Below, in pieces: positions 47,780 through 58,519 of a stretch of DNA of 64,000 bases; position 1 is the first letter of the stretch, and each line of letters starts with the position of its first letter. The notes beneath the pieces are model-generated. The model saw only the letters and a list, made by a program, of their open reading frames with translations, ran no database searches and was not told the origin of the DNA. Made by a program: the position numbers and the translations under genes. The DNA comes from Cercis canadensis (Eukaryota > Streptophyta > Magnoliopsida > Fabales > Fabaceae), in the NCBI GenBank assembly GCA_003255065.1, contig QAOA01005184.1, positions 278,663 to 342,662 on the forward strand, in the 5' to 3' direction.

Positions 47780-49305
47780 GGCTCCTCTTATCATAGAATT
47801 TTTTGTAAATCGTTTTTTATGTAAATGCACATATTCTACAAGGGGTAATTCTTCCTACCCAAGTTTGTATAGATATTTAGCTTCTCATATGATAGGTAAA
47901 GAAATTGTCCAATACAAGTGTTGAAGTGGACTATGAAGATGGATTGTTCGACTTGAAAGGCCTAGTCAATAAATGAAATGCAATTTGACGCCTTAATGTG
48001 GCAAAAATTGCATAAATACATGTTTTTGAATCTTGAGGAATCACAAACAATACCTTTCCACTGCAATTTTTCAGTGACAATCCTTGGTTAATATGCGAAA
48101 AACCATGCCATGCAGATTACTAGTTGAACTTATTTCACCAAATATATTTTACTAGTTGTAAGGGTTGAGAGAAAAATATCATGTAGATTTTCTTCTCTAC
48201 CAAATCTCTTGATACATCTTTTGACTCTTATTTTTATCATGGTACAATTTCTAATCAAATTCTTTCAATAGAGCCAAAATGCAGTATTCAGTCATACTTC
48301 TAAGGGATAAAATCTTCTTGGCCCTTGGTTGGTTTATTGACTATCATCTTCAAATCATAAATCATGATTTAGGAGGAGAAAATACAAGAGCAATCTGCTA
48401 ACTAAACTTGATACAAAAGCATTTTAAGAGGGTCGTTTAAGTCTCATTGAACATTTATCTGAGGAAATTTTCTCAGTTTGTAGAAGTTAATATAGGTACT
48501 ACTATGTCCCTTTTCAATAGAGGCTAGTTCAATAATTGGTAATTTTTGAAGGATCATGATCATCACATAACAAAATTGATTGTAACACAGTAATCTTTCT
48601 CATCAGAAGTTGTTCATACTATCTAGAATAGTTGTCTGAATGCCACTTAACTACCAGAAATTGTGGACTAACAAATAAAAAAGGAATGAAATACAGAAAC
48701 CAATTATGCAAGGAAAAAAAACCAAAAAAAACAACATAGAAGCATTGCAATTACATCCGAAAGAATATTCAGCAAAGAGATTGTGACATTAATACAGCAC
48801 ATTCATAATTTGAGGGCTTAAAACAAACAGAAATTGAAGTCTTATAGCCTTACAGAGCAACTCCCACAACATACTACAAACATCACAAATAGAAAGAGAG
48901 ATAAAATCACTAAGAAGAAAAAGATGATGACCCCACTTCCATTCATCAAGAGCTAAAATCACTCTCAAGAAACCACTTCCATTCATCAAGAGGTTCATAT
49001 TCTTTGGTTAAAGCAAGAAGACCCCAAGAATTTACTTTATTTGGGGAATGGTGCACCAAATAAGGAATGAAGTATGGCATTGTTGTGAAGGGCTACTTGA
49101 AGAATCTGAACTTGCACCAACATTGATAGAGGAAACCTATCAATTCATAGCAAAATATCAATAAGCAGGACGAGATAGACAGCAGTATTTTATATAAAGG
49201 TTGCATTTATAATTTTAAACATTATAGTAGCAGTAGTTTACAATTAGTAAGAGGAAAGGGGTACCTTGATATTTCAGAGTTGGTTGATTTGAAAGCATTC
49301 TCCAT
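47780..49305. other. 3' flank of MAP65-B and spacer to NLR2
   Basis: Copy of 34480-36002 with scattered substitutions and small indels. No gene. The part near 49306 is probably the 3' UTR of NLR2. Confidence 0.7.
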
Positions 49306-52131
49306 TTAACTATGGCTTGAGTGACGACGAATAGTACGGATTTTACGAGAAAGATAATTTGGGCCAATCTTATCATAAATCCGTAATGAAGGCACATGCT
49401 TGATGGTCCAGTACATTTGTCCTCCGTCTGGATCAATGCTTTGGTAGAATTCTTGTGGCATATCAGTAAACTCCAGAACTTGAAGCCTTTCCAAGTGGTG
49501 GATGCCAGATGGTACCTCCATCAACTGTGGAATGTGCCACATTTCAAATTCTTCAACAACTGGCAAAGCTTCTATGTCTATAATGATGGAATTCAGTCTC
49601 TTGAACATTCGGAGTGACAGTTCCTTCAGTTTTTGAAATCCTCCTTGAAAGTGCAAAGTCTCCCCATCATACGCATCATCCCAAAAACAGAGAATCAATA
49701 GATTTGGCAGATTTTTCAGTGATTCCAGTGGGTCAACTGTTAACTTAGAGAAAGACATACTTAGCCTGACAAGATATTGAAGTTTTAGAACCCAGTGTGG
49801 CAACTTCTCTAAGCACCCAGCCAAGTTGAGTGTCCGAAGTTGAGGCGGAGATGAAATATATTGCAAATCAATGATTTCATCTTCAGCTATTGCAATAATA
49901 TCAAGAGATTCAAGATGCTTCATCTCTTCTATTAAGGAACATAAGTCATTTCCATATTCTCTTCTCACACGATGTAAACCTAAAGCCCTTAACTGTCTTA
50001 ACTGTCTTAGCTCCATGATCAAGTCTAATCCACCAAGATTTGCCTCCAAAATATAAAGCTTTTGTAAGGACTTGAGGCATCCAATACCTTCTTTCACTTT
50101 CGCCCCATTTGTAAAGGTAAAAAGAGATTTTGCATCGTAGTTAAGATGGTAAACTAAAAGATGACGTAGTTTTGTCAGCTTGTTTATCTCAATTGGCAAC
50201 TCACACACCTGTGTTCGTCTTAGATCCAATGTTTCTAAATTCTGCAGCTTGCCAATGGATTTAGGAAGACTTTGTATACCAGTTTTCCTCAAGCTTAAAT
50301 ACCTCAAGTGAAAAAGACTCCCCAAATTGTCAGAAATATAATCCAATGAAGCACCTTCAAAATCCAGTACTTTCAAAAGCCTGAACTTAATGACCAATTT
50401 ACTGACAAAAGATTTTGGAAGTTTTCCTGCTTGAAAAATATAAATAGAACGGATGCTTGTGTGGCCAACACTCATCAACACATCGTAGAAACTGGTTGCC
50501 ATGGATAGGCGCCGAGTTATTCGATTTGAGATTGATTGATCATCTTCATGCACAAAAGAACCAAAACATAAATCCTTCATTTTTCTTATGATCATTTCAC
50601 GCAACAAATCATGGACTCGACAAGCTTTAGAATTCCAACCATAGTTAGCTTTATAGACTTGAACCAAGCTTCTACTCGTTAATTCTGTTAAGTATCCATC
50701 AGCAACTTCCTCCAAGGTTTTTCCCTCCTCATGTTTAACAAATCCCTCAGCTATCCATTGCCTGATCAATCTCATATGCCTAATGGAGTAATCCTCTGGA
50801 TATATGCCAAAATATAAGAAACAAGATTTTAAATTGTACGGCAAGTCATCATAACTAAGAGCTAAAATCTTTGTTAAACTAGTTAAATGGGGATTTTTTT
50901 CTAGCTCTGATCTAAGACCTTGAATCAATTTTCGCCATTCAACCAAAGTTTTTGTTTTCGTTGACAAAAGACCAGCAATGGCCAAAATTGCTAGAGGTAA
51001 CCCCTTACATTTGTGAACAATTTCATTAGACAGATCCACAAGCTCTTCTGGACAATGCCCTTCAAACTCAAACCGGAACGCCTTCTTGCAGAAGAGTTCC
51101 CAAGCTTTGTTATGAGGCAAATTTTGCAGTTTGTGAACATGAACAAGGGAAGATTTCTTACAATACTCAGCAACAGCCATGTTTCTAGTTGTAATTATTA
51201 TCCTACTTCCTTTGTTGTTTTCTGGCACAGAAAGTTCAATCTCATCCCAAAAATTTACTTTCCATACATCATCAAAGAAAACCATGTACCTCTTTCGTTG
51301 TAGGTAATGCCTCAATTCAACAATCAGTGACTTGTGATCCATTCCATGAAAATCTTGAGGAAGAGGTTCTCTAATCTCTTTGCAAAATTGCTCCATCATG
51401 TCCCTCAACAATCCTTCTACAGTGTATGACTGGGAAACTGTTATACAAGCATGACAATCAAAGTTCCCTCTCACTTGCTCACTGTCAAAGGCCATCTTGG
51501 CAAGAGTGGTCTTTCCAAGTCCACCCATTCCTACCACTGAGATCACAGCACGCTCTCCTGTTCCCTTCGTTAACCATCCAACCAATTCATCTCTTGGGCC
51601 TTCAAAGCCCACAACATTGGCTTCCTCAGTGAAATGGGAAACCATTCGAGGGTCATGCGGTTTGACATTTTGGGAGCCTCTGGAGCTGCTTGATCCTTGT
51701 TCAAAGGAATACTCAAAGCCATACCTTGTCCTTCTTTCTTGAATTCCACGAACTAATGACTTGATGTCTTGAATTTCACGTGCAATCTGATGACGAGGCT
51801 TCACAGTTTTGATTCGGCGAGCAACCTTGTATAGTGTAGCTGAAAATCCAGAATGATGTGGTCGAGGCACCACATAGATAAGATACTCATCAATGACATC
51901 TTCTATGCGAAAAGCTGCTTCTCTCAGCTGTTTCACCCATGTTCTGATTCCCTCACTAACATCTCCTTCAGTTGCAGCCCTTTTATCTGCATCCTTCAGG
52001 AATGCTTTCATGCTCTCTAGTTCATCTTTAATATCTGCAAAATTTTTATGGACACCTCTAAGCAGATTTACTTCTTCTATTAGCAGTGGAAACACTGCCT
52101 CCAGTACAAAGGATACTGCAATTTCTGCCAT
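49306..52131 (-). CDS. CC-NBS-LRR immune receptor (RPM1-like), unit B
   Basis: Single-exon 941-codon gene, the same length as the unit A receptor and about 13.3 kb from it. Rx-type coiled coil with IEDVIDEY (76-83). NB-ARC has GMGGLGKTT at 201-209, kinase 2 MVFFDDVW, GSRIIITTRN, GLPLA and VHD. LRRs run to the end. Differences from unit A cluster in the LRR part, in predicted solvent-facing positions around LxxLxL cores (for example LRTLNLAGCLEKLPHW against LRKLYLGGCLEKLPNW). The tail also differs (DKIGPNYLSRKIRTI against DKVGPNHADIKARTI). In the coiled coil, NLR2 keeps the more canonical EDVID. No lesion is seen. Both copies probably encode working receptors of slightly different specificity (inference). 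Confidence 0.95.
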   Translation of the reverse strand: MAEIAVSFVLEAVFPLLIEEVNLLRGVHKNFADIKDELESMKAFLKDADKRAATEGDVSEGIRTWVKQLREAAFRIEDVIDEYLIYVVPRPHHSGFSATLYKVARRIKTVKPRHQIAREIQDIKSLVRGIQERRTRYGFEYSFEQGSSSSRGSQNVKPHDPRMVSHFTEEANVVGFEGPRDELVGWLTKGTGERAVISVVGMGGLGKTTLAKMAFDSEQVRGNFDCHACITVSQSYTVEGLLRDMMEQFCKEIREPLPQDFHGMDHKSLIVELRHYLQRKRYMVFFDDVWKVNFWDEIELSVPENNKGSRIIITTRNMAVAEYCKKSSLVHVHKLQNLPHNKAWELFCKKAFRFEFEGHCPEELVDLSNEIVHKCKGLPLAILAIAGLLSTKTKTLVEWRKLIQGLRSELEKNPHLTSLTKILALSYDDLPYNLKSCFLYFGIYPEDYSIRHMRLIRQWIAEGFVKHEEGKTLEEVADGYLTELTSRSLVQVYKANYGWNSKACRVHDLLREMIIRKMKDLCFGSFVHEDDQSISNRITRRLSMATSFYDVLMSVGHTSIRSIYIFQAGKLPKSFVSKLVIKFRLLKVLDFEGASLDYISDNLGSLFHLRYLSLRKTGIQSLPKSIGKLQNLETLDLRRTQVCELPIEINKLTKLRHLLVYHLNYDAKSLFTFTNGAKVKEGIGCLKSLQKLYILEANLGGLDLIMELRQLRQLRALGLHRVRREYGNDLCSLIEEMKHLESLDIIAIAEDEIIDLQYISSPPQLRTLNLAGCLEKLPHWVLKLQYLVRLSMSFSKLTVDPLESLKNLPNLLILCFWDDAYDGETLHFQGGFQKLKELSLRMFKRLNSIIIDIEALPVVEEFEMWHIPQLMEVPSGIHHLERLQVLEFTDMPQEFYQSIDPDGGQMYWTIKHVPSLRIYDKIGPNYLSRKIRTIRRHSSHS

Positions 52132-52910
52132 TAACTCAAATTTTGTTCTCTCTATCTTTTTCTTTCTGCTATTTTCTGATGAAGTAACAAATTCATTCTC
52201 TGGATTTATTTACAGGAAATTGCAACATTAAACTAACAGAGGTGAAAAAGTCATATTGTAAGCAATTGTAGTGAAGAGGAGACAAAACAAATTGACTTCC
52301 ATTACCTAACACCTTTTACGCCTATAAACTGCAGCGCTGATTGAGAAGAAAAATAAGGTAAGCGTGTTATAGGTGGTGGGTCTCTATCGTAGATTTCGTC
52401 AATGTTTTTAATGCAATTGATTATTGATGCATTAAAAAAAGAAAAAAAAAAAAGAACTCTACGTATTTCTCCTAATTAGGCATATATATAGTTTTGGTTA
52501 TATAGTAATGGTTGAAATCTTAGGTAAATGACTGCCTTTTTTTGAGTTATAGTTAACACTAAATTTTAATGATGGAGTTTTTATTTTGGTTTTTGTCAAT
52601 GCTAAAAAATTCTTATAATTAATTCATGAAAACGACAAATTTGTGTTGGCAAACTATAGATATTAAATATAAAATTGAAGATATTGTTTTAGCAATTATA
52701 TAGTTGCAATATTTATAATTTTGAACTTTGGTAATAATAATATTTGGCCTTTTTTTAGAAGACATAGATAACACTAAATAATTTGTATTTAAGTGATTCT
52801 AAAGTTGTCTTTAGAACTTGTGGATTTTGTATTTAAAATCAAAGTCATTACAAAAAATACAAAAAAAGAAAAAAAAAAGAATAACTTTATATTTTAGAGT
52901 TGGTGCAGGA
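52132..52910. other. 5' flank of NLR2
   Basis: Probably promoter and 5' UTR of NLR2 on the minus strand. It aligns with 38829-39600 in unit A but is clearly more diverged than the 56965-57940 copy. AT-rich, no gene. Confidence 0.65.
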
Positions 52911-52975
52911 AGCATTCTCCATTAGCAGTGGAAACACTGCCGCCAGTACATGGGACACCGCAATTTCCGCCATTA
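52911..52975 (-). pseudogene. Remnant of an NLR whose ORF is deleted
   Basis: The + strand reads NLR 3' flank ('ggaagcattctcc') directly into the NLR 5' coding end ('agcagtggaaacactgcc' to 'gcaatttccgccat'). About 20 codons from the start Met are kept and about 2.8 kb is gone. The junction shares 'att' with both parents, which would fit a microhomology-type deletion. NLR 5' flank continues to about 53130. Confidence 0.75.
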
Positions 52976-54111
52976 ACTCAAATTCTGTGCTCTCTGTCTT
53001 TTTTCTTTCTGCTATTCTCTAATGTCAGGAAATTGCTCCATTAAACTAACACAGGTGAAAAACATCATATTGTAAGCAATTGTAGTGAAGAGGAGACAAA
53101 ACGAATTCTACCAAAGGTGGGGAAAAAAAAAAAAAGGAAGATAAAACAAATAAATAAGTAAATAAATTTATCTATAATGCTATCGTTAGCGACATTGACT
53201 TCCATTATGGCGGTCCTATACAACTAGTTGAGAAGAAAACAAATATAAGTGTGTTTTAGGTGGTAGATCTCTGTCGTAGGTTACGTCAATGATGGGAAAA
53301 TGCTATAAAATAAGCCAAAAAAATATATATATTTTATATGTTATGTCACGTTATTATGTGATGGGAGAGTTGAGAATCAATAAAAAATGATTGGAAAATC
53401 CAGCACGTAATTGAATTATAGTTTTATATATATTAAATTGAAAAAATAGCTTCACCAAAGTTTGATTTGGCGATGCTGCTCGGAAAGAGATGAAATGGAA
53501 TCATGGACAGTGTTTTATTTATTTAAAGCTGAAAAAAAGATTAGTATGATTAAGTAAAGATAGAATAGCACAACTTTGCAAGTTACTAAAGACAGATTTA
53601 CAGGAAAACTAACACAGGTGTATAGCAGAGATTCGCTGGTGGCGGACCAGTGGAGCCACCGCTGTGCGCCTTCGCCGGTGTGGCTGTGTGAGATGAAAGA
53701 GGCCAAGAGCGAGCCACGGAGGGAGAGGTGTTACCATCTTACTGTTTAGAGATTTCAATTTAAATGAAATTGGTGGTTTTGGGTAGTCACGTGACACCTG
53801 GGTCGGAAAAAAAAAAACTTTAAAAGCCTAAGAAAAATTTTTATTTAAAAAAAGTTAAAAGAAACTTGGGCTAACTCGATTAGCCCATTGCGTCAATTGA
53901 ACCATGCTGAATAAATCCTATTTTTTTGTGTCAGTAACTTAAAGGCTCAGTCCATGAACTAGAATTTTTTTTTTTTTTTATTTGCTAGGGATAGAATATT
54001 TACATTACAATATAGGTGATTCTGATTCTATCATACTAAAGAGGTATATGATATCTCTACAATGTAGTAACACAATAATCATTGATGTAAAAAATAATTA
54101 ATTTTGATAGT
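52976..54111. repeat. Second NLR 5' flank and block shared with 42.1-42.8 kb
   Basis: 52980-53300 again resembles the NLR upstream region. 53430-54111 matches 42105-42774 closely, including the antisense frames near 53515-53797. It ends at the target site of the transposon at 54121. No gene that I can support. Confidence 0.6.
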
Positions 54112-54522
54112 TAAAAATAAGGGAAAAGTCTAAAAAACCCCTTTCAACTATGCTCCGGTTGCATTTTATCCCCCATCCTTAAAAAACGTAAGAAAGACCT
54201 CATTAAACTACGAAAATGTGCGTTTGACCCCTAAGCCCCAAATGAGTGTCCAAAAATAGACGGAAAGTGTCACGTGCCTAGCACGTGGAGTGTTTAAATG
54301 AAAATAAATTTATAAAATAGGGTCAAAAAATAATATTTAAAAAATTTTAGGACCAAATAATAATATTTAAAATTAATCATCTTCAACCTCTCTCTCTCTC
54401 TCCCTCCGGTGATCTTGAAGACATAGCCCCTAAATTCCTATTGGTGGAAGCATTGCAGAGGTGAATAGATCAAACCTTAAAGAGGAATAAAAAATTGCAG
54501 CAGAAGGTTAGTAGGAGCATAC

Positions 54523-55034
54523 CTCACCCAAGGCATCACCGCTAACTTCCTGGGAAATCCTCTTGTCCCAAAATGCTCCATGACATAAACAAATAACCGC
54601 TTGAAATCCAATATATAGAGTAAAATTATTACAAACAATCCTTGTTAATCAATCCAGTTCTTCCATTTCGGAAACAACAAAATTAGCTGAATATATAAAT
54701 GAGAAAACAAAATATTCAAGTAACTTTTCCAAGAAAGATCTATCTACTAGTTTTCTGGCACCTCTATTTCAAACCAAAAACAAACAATTCCAGTTCTTCA
54801 TTTTCAGAACCACACAAGAAAGGAATGAAAAACCAAAAAAGAGTTAAATTCATATAAGAGATGGGATTACAGTTTCTGATCGTCATCGATCTCCAGCTTC
54901 TTATGGCACCCAGTGGTGGGATTTGCAATGTTGAACTGCAGAGATTGCACATATTTAGCCACAAATAACCATCATATATTACAAACCAACAAAGCAGAGG
55001 AAGAAAAATTAGGGCTTCGGTGAAAAACCTTCAT
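54523..55034 (-). pseudogene. Captured ribosomal protein eS6 fragment (exons 1-3)
   Basis: Exon 1 is only ATG AAG (55034-55029) followed by a GT donor. Exon 2 (54935-54871) follows a CAG acceptor and encodes [20 protein letters not shown], the N terminus of eS6 (40S subunit) after Met-Lys. Exon 3 (about 54577-54523) encodes AFWDKRISQEVSGDALGE and ends at a GT donor. Introns are kept, so genomic DNA and not cDNA was captured. The usual FF of eS6 exon 3 is FW here, and the exon 2 to 3 splice ends look altered. The rest of eS6 is missing, so no working ribosomal protein can result. Confidence 0.88.
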
Positions 55035-55303
55035 TTTGGAATCTCCTCATCCTTGGACCTCGGGCTTTTCCAAACCAGATTCTGCGATTGCCTTTGCGGC
55101 GGGGTTGAAGTCGGAGCTGGGGATGGAAACAGATTCGGAGTCCGGTTCGGATTCGAAGCCTGAGGCAACGGTGGAGGGGGTTTGACAGCTATCCTGAGCT
55201 CATTGTCGTATAGGGCCTTCTTGGTGGGGTTGGATAAGACGGACCAGGCATCATGGACGAGGCTGAAAGCATGGCCGACAAAGCGATTGCGGTGAGGGTC
55301 AAG

Positions 55304-55306
<3 letters not shown>
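55031..55306 (-). pseudogene. Captured J-domain protein fragment
   Basis: An open frame of about 91 codons: RNRFVGHAFSLVHDAWSVLS and NPTKKALYDNEL match helices III-IV of the J domain in plant DnaJ proteins. A Pro/Ser-rich linker follows. The catalytic HPD tripeptide is not present; the residues before RNRF read LDPH. The frame ends in TGA at 55033-55031, which overlaps the ATG of the captured eS6 exon 1. No start codon is seen upstream before the GA/CT-rich tract that leads into the right TIR. Confidence 0.8.

Positions 55307-55334
<28 letters not shown>
55307..55334. repeat. GA microsatellite beside the right TIR
   Basis: About 14 GA units lie between the J-domain fragment and the right arm of the element. 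The left arm has a shorter CT run at the matching inverted place (about 54391-54403), so the tract is part of both TIRs. Confidence 0.7.
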
Positions 55335-55339
<5 letters not shown>

Positions 55340-55603
55340 TGAAGATGACTAATTTTAAATATTATTATTTTGTCCTAAAATTTTTTAAATATTATTTTTT
55401 GACCCAGTTTTATAAATTTATTTTTATTTAAACACTCCACGTGCCAGAGACGTGACTTTTTCGTCTATTTTTAGACGTCCGTTTGGGGCTTGGGGGTCAA
55501 ATGCACATTTTCGTAGTTTAATGAGGTATTTCTTACGTTTTTGAAGGATAGGGGGTAAAGTGCAACGAGAGCATAATTGAAGGGGGTTTTTTAGACTTTT
55601 CCC

Positions 55604-55798
55604 TAAAAATAAATAACCAAAATTAAATACACTTTTTTTTTTTTTTCAAAAAACTCATAAAAAAACACAAACATTTAAGTCGCTAATAATAACACCACTA
55701 CCAATAAAACAAAGGCATGAGGATTTTATTCCGGGTCCATAGAATCTCCCCAAACTTTAAAGGCTAGGTAGCATGACAATTTTGAATTATTGCTTGGA
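55604..55798. other. Continuation of the pre-insertion sequence
   Basis: After the target duplication the sequence resumes the match to 42784-42968 with small differences. No gene. Confidence 0.6.
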
Positions 55799-55922
55799 GT
55801 CATGAACAAGGAAAGATTTCTTACAATACTCTTGTAATCATAATCCTACTTCCTTTGTTATATTCTGGTAGAGAAAGTTCAATCTCATCCCTGCATCATC
55901 AAACAGCACCACGTGCCTCCTT
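55799..55922 (-). pseudogene. NB-ARC fragment fused to a MAP65 intron (second copy)
   Basis: The same fragment and the same breakpoint ('gtgcctcctt' then 'ggtttgacttgg') as at 42969-43107, with a further deletion of about 15 bp before 'ctgcatcatc'. The shared junction shows that the chimera formed once and was then duplicated. Confidence 0.75.
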
Positions 55923-56752
55923 GGTTTGACTTGGAATTTTTGCAACTGAGTCATTATCTCAGGATGATATGATCATTTTTGTTTTAAAAAGAGAAAATTT
56001 CTGATGGGAACTATATGTGTTTTATGATTCAGTTCTTCTTTTTGAATGGTTCAAATTGTGTCCTTTTTAAATTTGTCTCTTGTCTGCTATGTACTATTTT
56101 TTTCAGAAAAATCTATCAGATTGCTTTTTGCATATTTTGCTGTTTTATGACCCCCTATCTTTATTCAGATATTATGGGATGAAACTGGGGAGAGTGACAG
56201 TGATAGAGACAAGATGCTACTTCAACTTGAGCAAGAATGCCTTGACATATACCGGCGGAAGGTTGAGAAAGAAAGAAAGAAAGTATAAGGCTGACTTATA
56301 CCAGTCATTAGCTGATGCTGAAGCTGAAGTCACCAATCTTATTTCTGCCCTTGGGGAATGTACCTCATTTTCACGGGTTTGTTTCCATTTTTCATAGTTG
56401 CCGCTCTTAATACTAGCAATAACTAAGTTTTATCATCTAATTGAATAGAATAGGCACTTGAAACTTGCTGGAGTGAAATGTTTGCTCTTGCTCACACTGC
56501 TGCTATACTGTATATGCATTTATGTATGAATGAAAAACATAATTTGATGACTTTTCTTTTGGATGTTACTGAGGAAGAGTTTAGATTTTCTTAGACTATG
56601 TAGTCTTAATAAGGTAATTTCTTGGAGGTTAAGGAATAGGAGGCATCTATTGCTTCATATTAATGGTAATTTATGCAAAACCACAAAGAAGATTTTCTAG
56701 AAGAACTCTGCTATACTACTTCCTGGAACTTTTAAAATTACATTTACTGTGA
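55923..56752 (+). pseudogene. MAP65 fragment, unit C (intron 1 to intron 2)
   Basis: Contains the end of intron 1, exon 2 (56170-56376) and the first part of intron 2. Exon 2 keeps the 'gggatgaaa' lost in unit B but has an extra 'gaaa' in the 'gaaagaaagaaag' tract near 56270, which breaks the frame. The copy stops at about 56752, where it is fused to the antisense 5' end of an NLR gene. Confidence 0.85.
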
Positions 56753-56964
56753 ACTCTCAGCTGTTTCACCCATGTTCTGATTCCCTCACTAGCATCTCCT
56801 TCAGTTGTAGCCCTTCTATCTGCATCCTTGAGGAATGCTTTCATGCTCTCCAGTTCATCTTTAATATCTGCAAAATGTTTATGGACACCTCTAAGCAGAT
56901 TTACTTCTTCTATTAGCAGTGGAAACACTGCCTCCAGAACAAAGGATACTGCAATTTCCGCCAT
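56716..56964 (-). pseudogene. NLR N-terminal fragment fused to antisense MAP65 intron
   Basis: The frame starts at the normal NLR ATG (56964) and encodes the first 69 residues of the coiled-coil domain, nearly identical to NLR1 and NLR2, up to TWVKQLR. It then runs through the breakpoint (about 56753) into 13 residues read from antisense MAP65 intron 2 ([12 protein letters not shown]) and stops. The EDVID motif, NB-ARC and LRR are absent. The promoter-side sequence is almost identical to that of NLR1, so a truncated 82-aa protein could be made, although loss by decay is as likely. Confidence 0.8.
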
Positions 56965-57937
56965 TAACTCAAATTTTGTGCTCTCTATCTTTTTCTTTCT
57001 GCTATTTTCTAATGAAGTAACAAATTCATTCTCTTCATTTATTTACAGGAATTGCTCCATTCAACTAACACAGGTGCAAAAGTCATATTGTAAGCAATTG
57101 TAGTGAAGTGGAGACAAAACAAATTGACTTCCATTATGGCGATCTCGCAAACCGAACACCTTTTATACCTATGCACTGCAGTTCTAATCCACTTGAGAAG
57201 AAAATTAAAGCATGCATGATTTAGGTGGTGGGTCTCTATCATAGGTTATGTCAATGTTTTTAATGCAATTGATGCATTAAATAAAAAAAAAACTCCATGT
57301 ATTGTTCCTAATTAGGCATATATATAGTTTAATTATATAGTTATGCATGAGATTTTAGGTTAATAACTACTGATTTATAGATAACACTAAATTTTAGTGA
57401 TGGATGGGTTTTTTTTTTTTTTTTTTGTCAATGCTATTTTTTTTTTTTATTAATTCATGAAAAAGAGGAATTTGTGTTAGCAAACTATAGATATTAAATA
57501 TAGAGGAGATATTGTTTTAGAACTTATATAGAGGTTGCAATATTTATAATTTTGAACATTGATACTAATAGCACTTAGCAGTTTGTTAGAAGAAAAAGAT
57601 AATACCAAATAATTTATAGAAGAATAGTATTAATATTTTCATCAAAACTTATAAATTATGTACTCACATTCAAAATCGTAATTAAATGGCTTAATATTTT
57701 TAAAGTTGGTTGACAAAATCAATATCATTCAATGAGCAATTTTGATAATAAAATTCTAGTTGTCAAACATTTTTCCATCTAAAAATCCTCCTCCCCCCTC
57801 CCTATCTTTTCCTTTAAACCTAAACTTAATTAATTACTTAACCCGTAACAACAACAACAGCATTTACTTCCAATTAGTTTTTCTTGTCTTTTCTTTTTGG
57901 TCGTGGCCAACAACATCATGGAGCAAGTCTGTATACG
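56965..57937. repeat. NLR 5' flank, near-identical copy of 38829-39800
   Basis: Offset 18138 to unit A with very few differences, including the C-rich 'cctcctcccccctccc' part near 57788. No gene. The high identity shows a recent copying event or an unresolved haplotype copy. Confidence 0.75.
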
Positions 57938-58175
57938 TTTAAGCTTTTCCCAAGTGGTGGATGCCACAGGATACCTCCTTCAACAGCTAGTGGGATATGG
58001 CTCATTGTGAATTGCTCAACAATTCATAAAGACTTCTTTAACTGCCTCAGCTTTTGATAAAGTCTACTACACATAGCTTTTCATAGAGACTTGGGGCATC
58101 CAATGCCTCCTTCGTGATTATAGAATAGCAATCACTTTTCAGAATAGGTCCTTCACATTCGACTCATCATTCTAA
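57938..58175 (-). pseudogene. NLR LRR relic, copy of 39801-40035
   Basis: Same deletions and the same sequence as the relic in unit A, so it was copied after decay. Confidence 0.6.
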
Positions 58176-58519
58176 ACACCTCAAAAGGCACAATAGTTTG
58201 GCCTTATTTAAAAAAGTAAAAAATAATAAAAAATAGCAAGTGGCCCACACAATTGACACAGTTGCCACTGTGTTTGTCTTGCTCTTCTTTTACCCTTGGA
58301 TTTGAACTCTTCCATGTAGTTATATAGTTTTGGTTATATAATTTTGAACATTGGTAATAATAATATTTTGCAGTTTTTTTAGAAGAAATTGATGACACCA
58401 AATAATTTGTAGTTGGGTGGTACTAAAATTATCCTTAGAATTTGTAGATTATGTATTTGAAACCAAAGTCGTAACCAAAAATACAAAAAAGAAAAAAAGA
58501 ATAGCTTGATATTTTAGAG

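Larger units (their letters stand above)
54121..55603 (-). mobile_element. Pack-MULE with two captured host gene fragments
   Basis: 1483 bp long. The termini are inverted copies starting 'gggaaaagtctaaaaaaccc'. The arms stay similar for about 285 bp (54121-54405 and about 55320-55603). Flanking 9-bp direct repeats 'taaaaataa' (54112-54120 and 55604-55612) are the size made by Mutator-type transposases. The paralogous site at 42775-42783 has one copy of that 9-mer and no element, so this is a real insertion after the segmental duplication. There is no transposase. Inside, on the minus strand and in order, are a J-domain fragment (55306-55031) and the first exons of ribosomal protein eS6 (55034-54523). 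Element type is inferred from TSD length, TIR length and host cargo. Confidence 0.9.
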
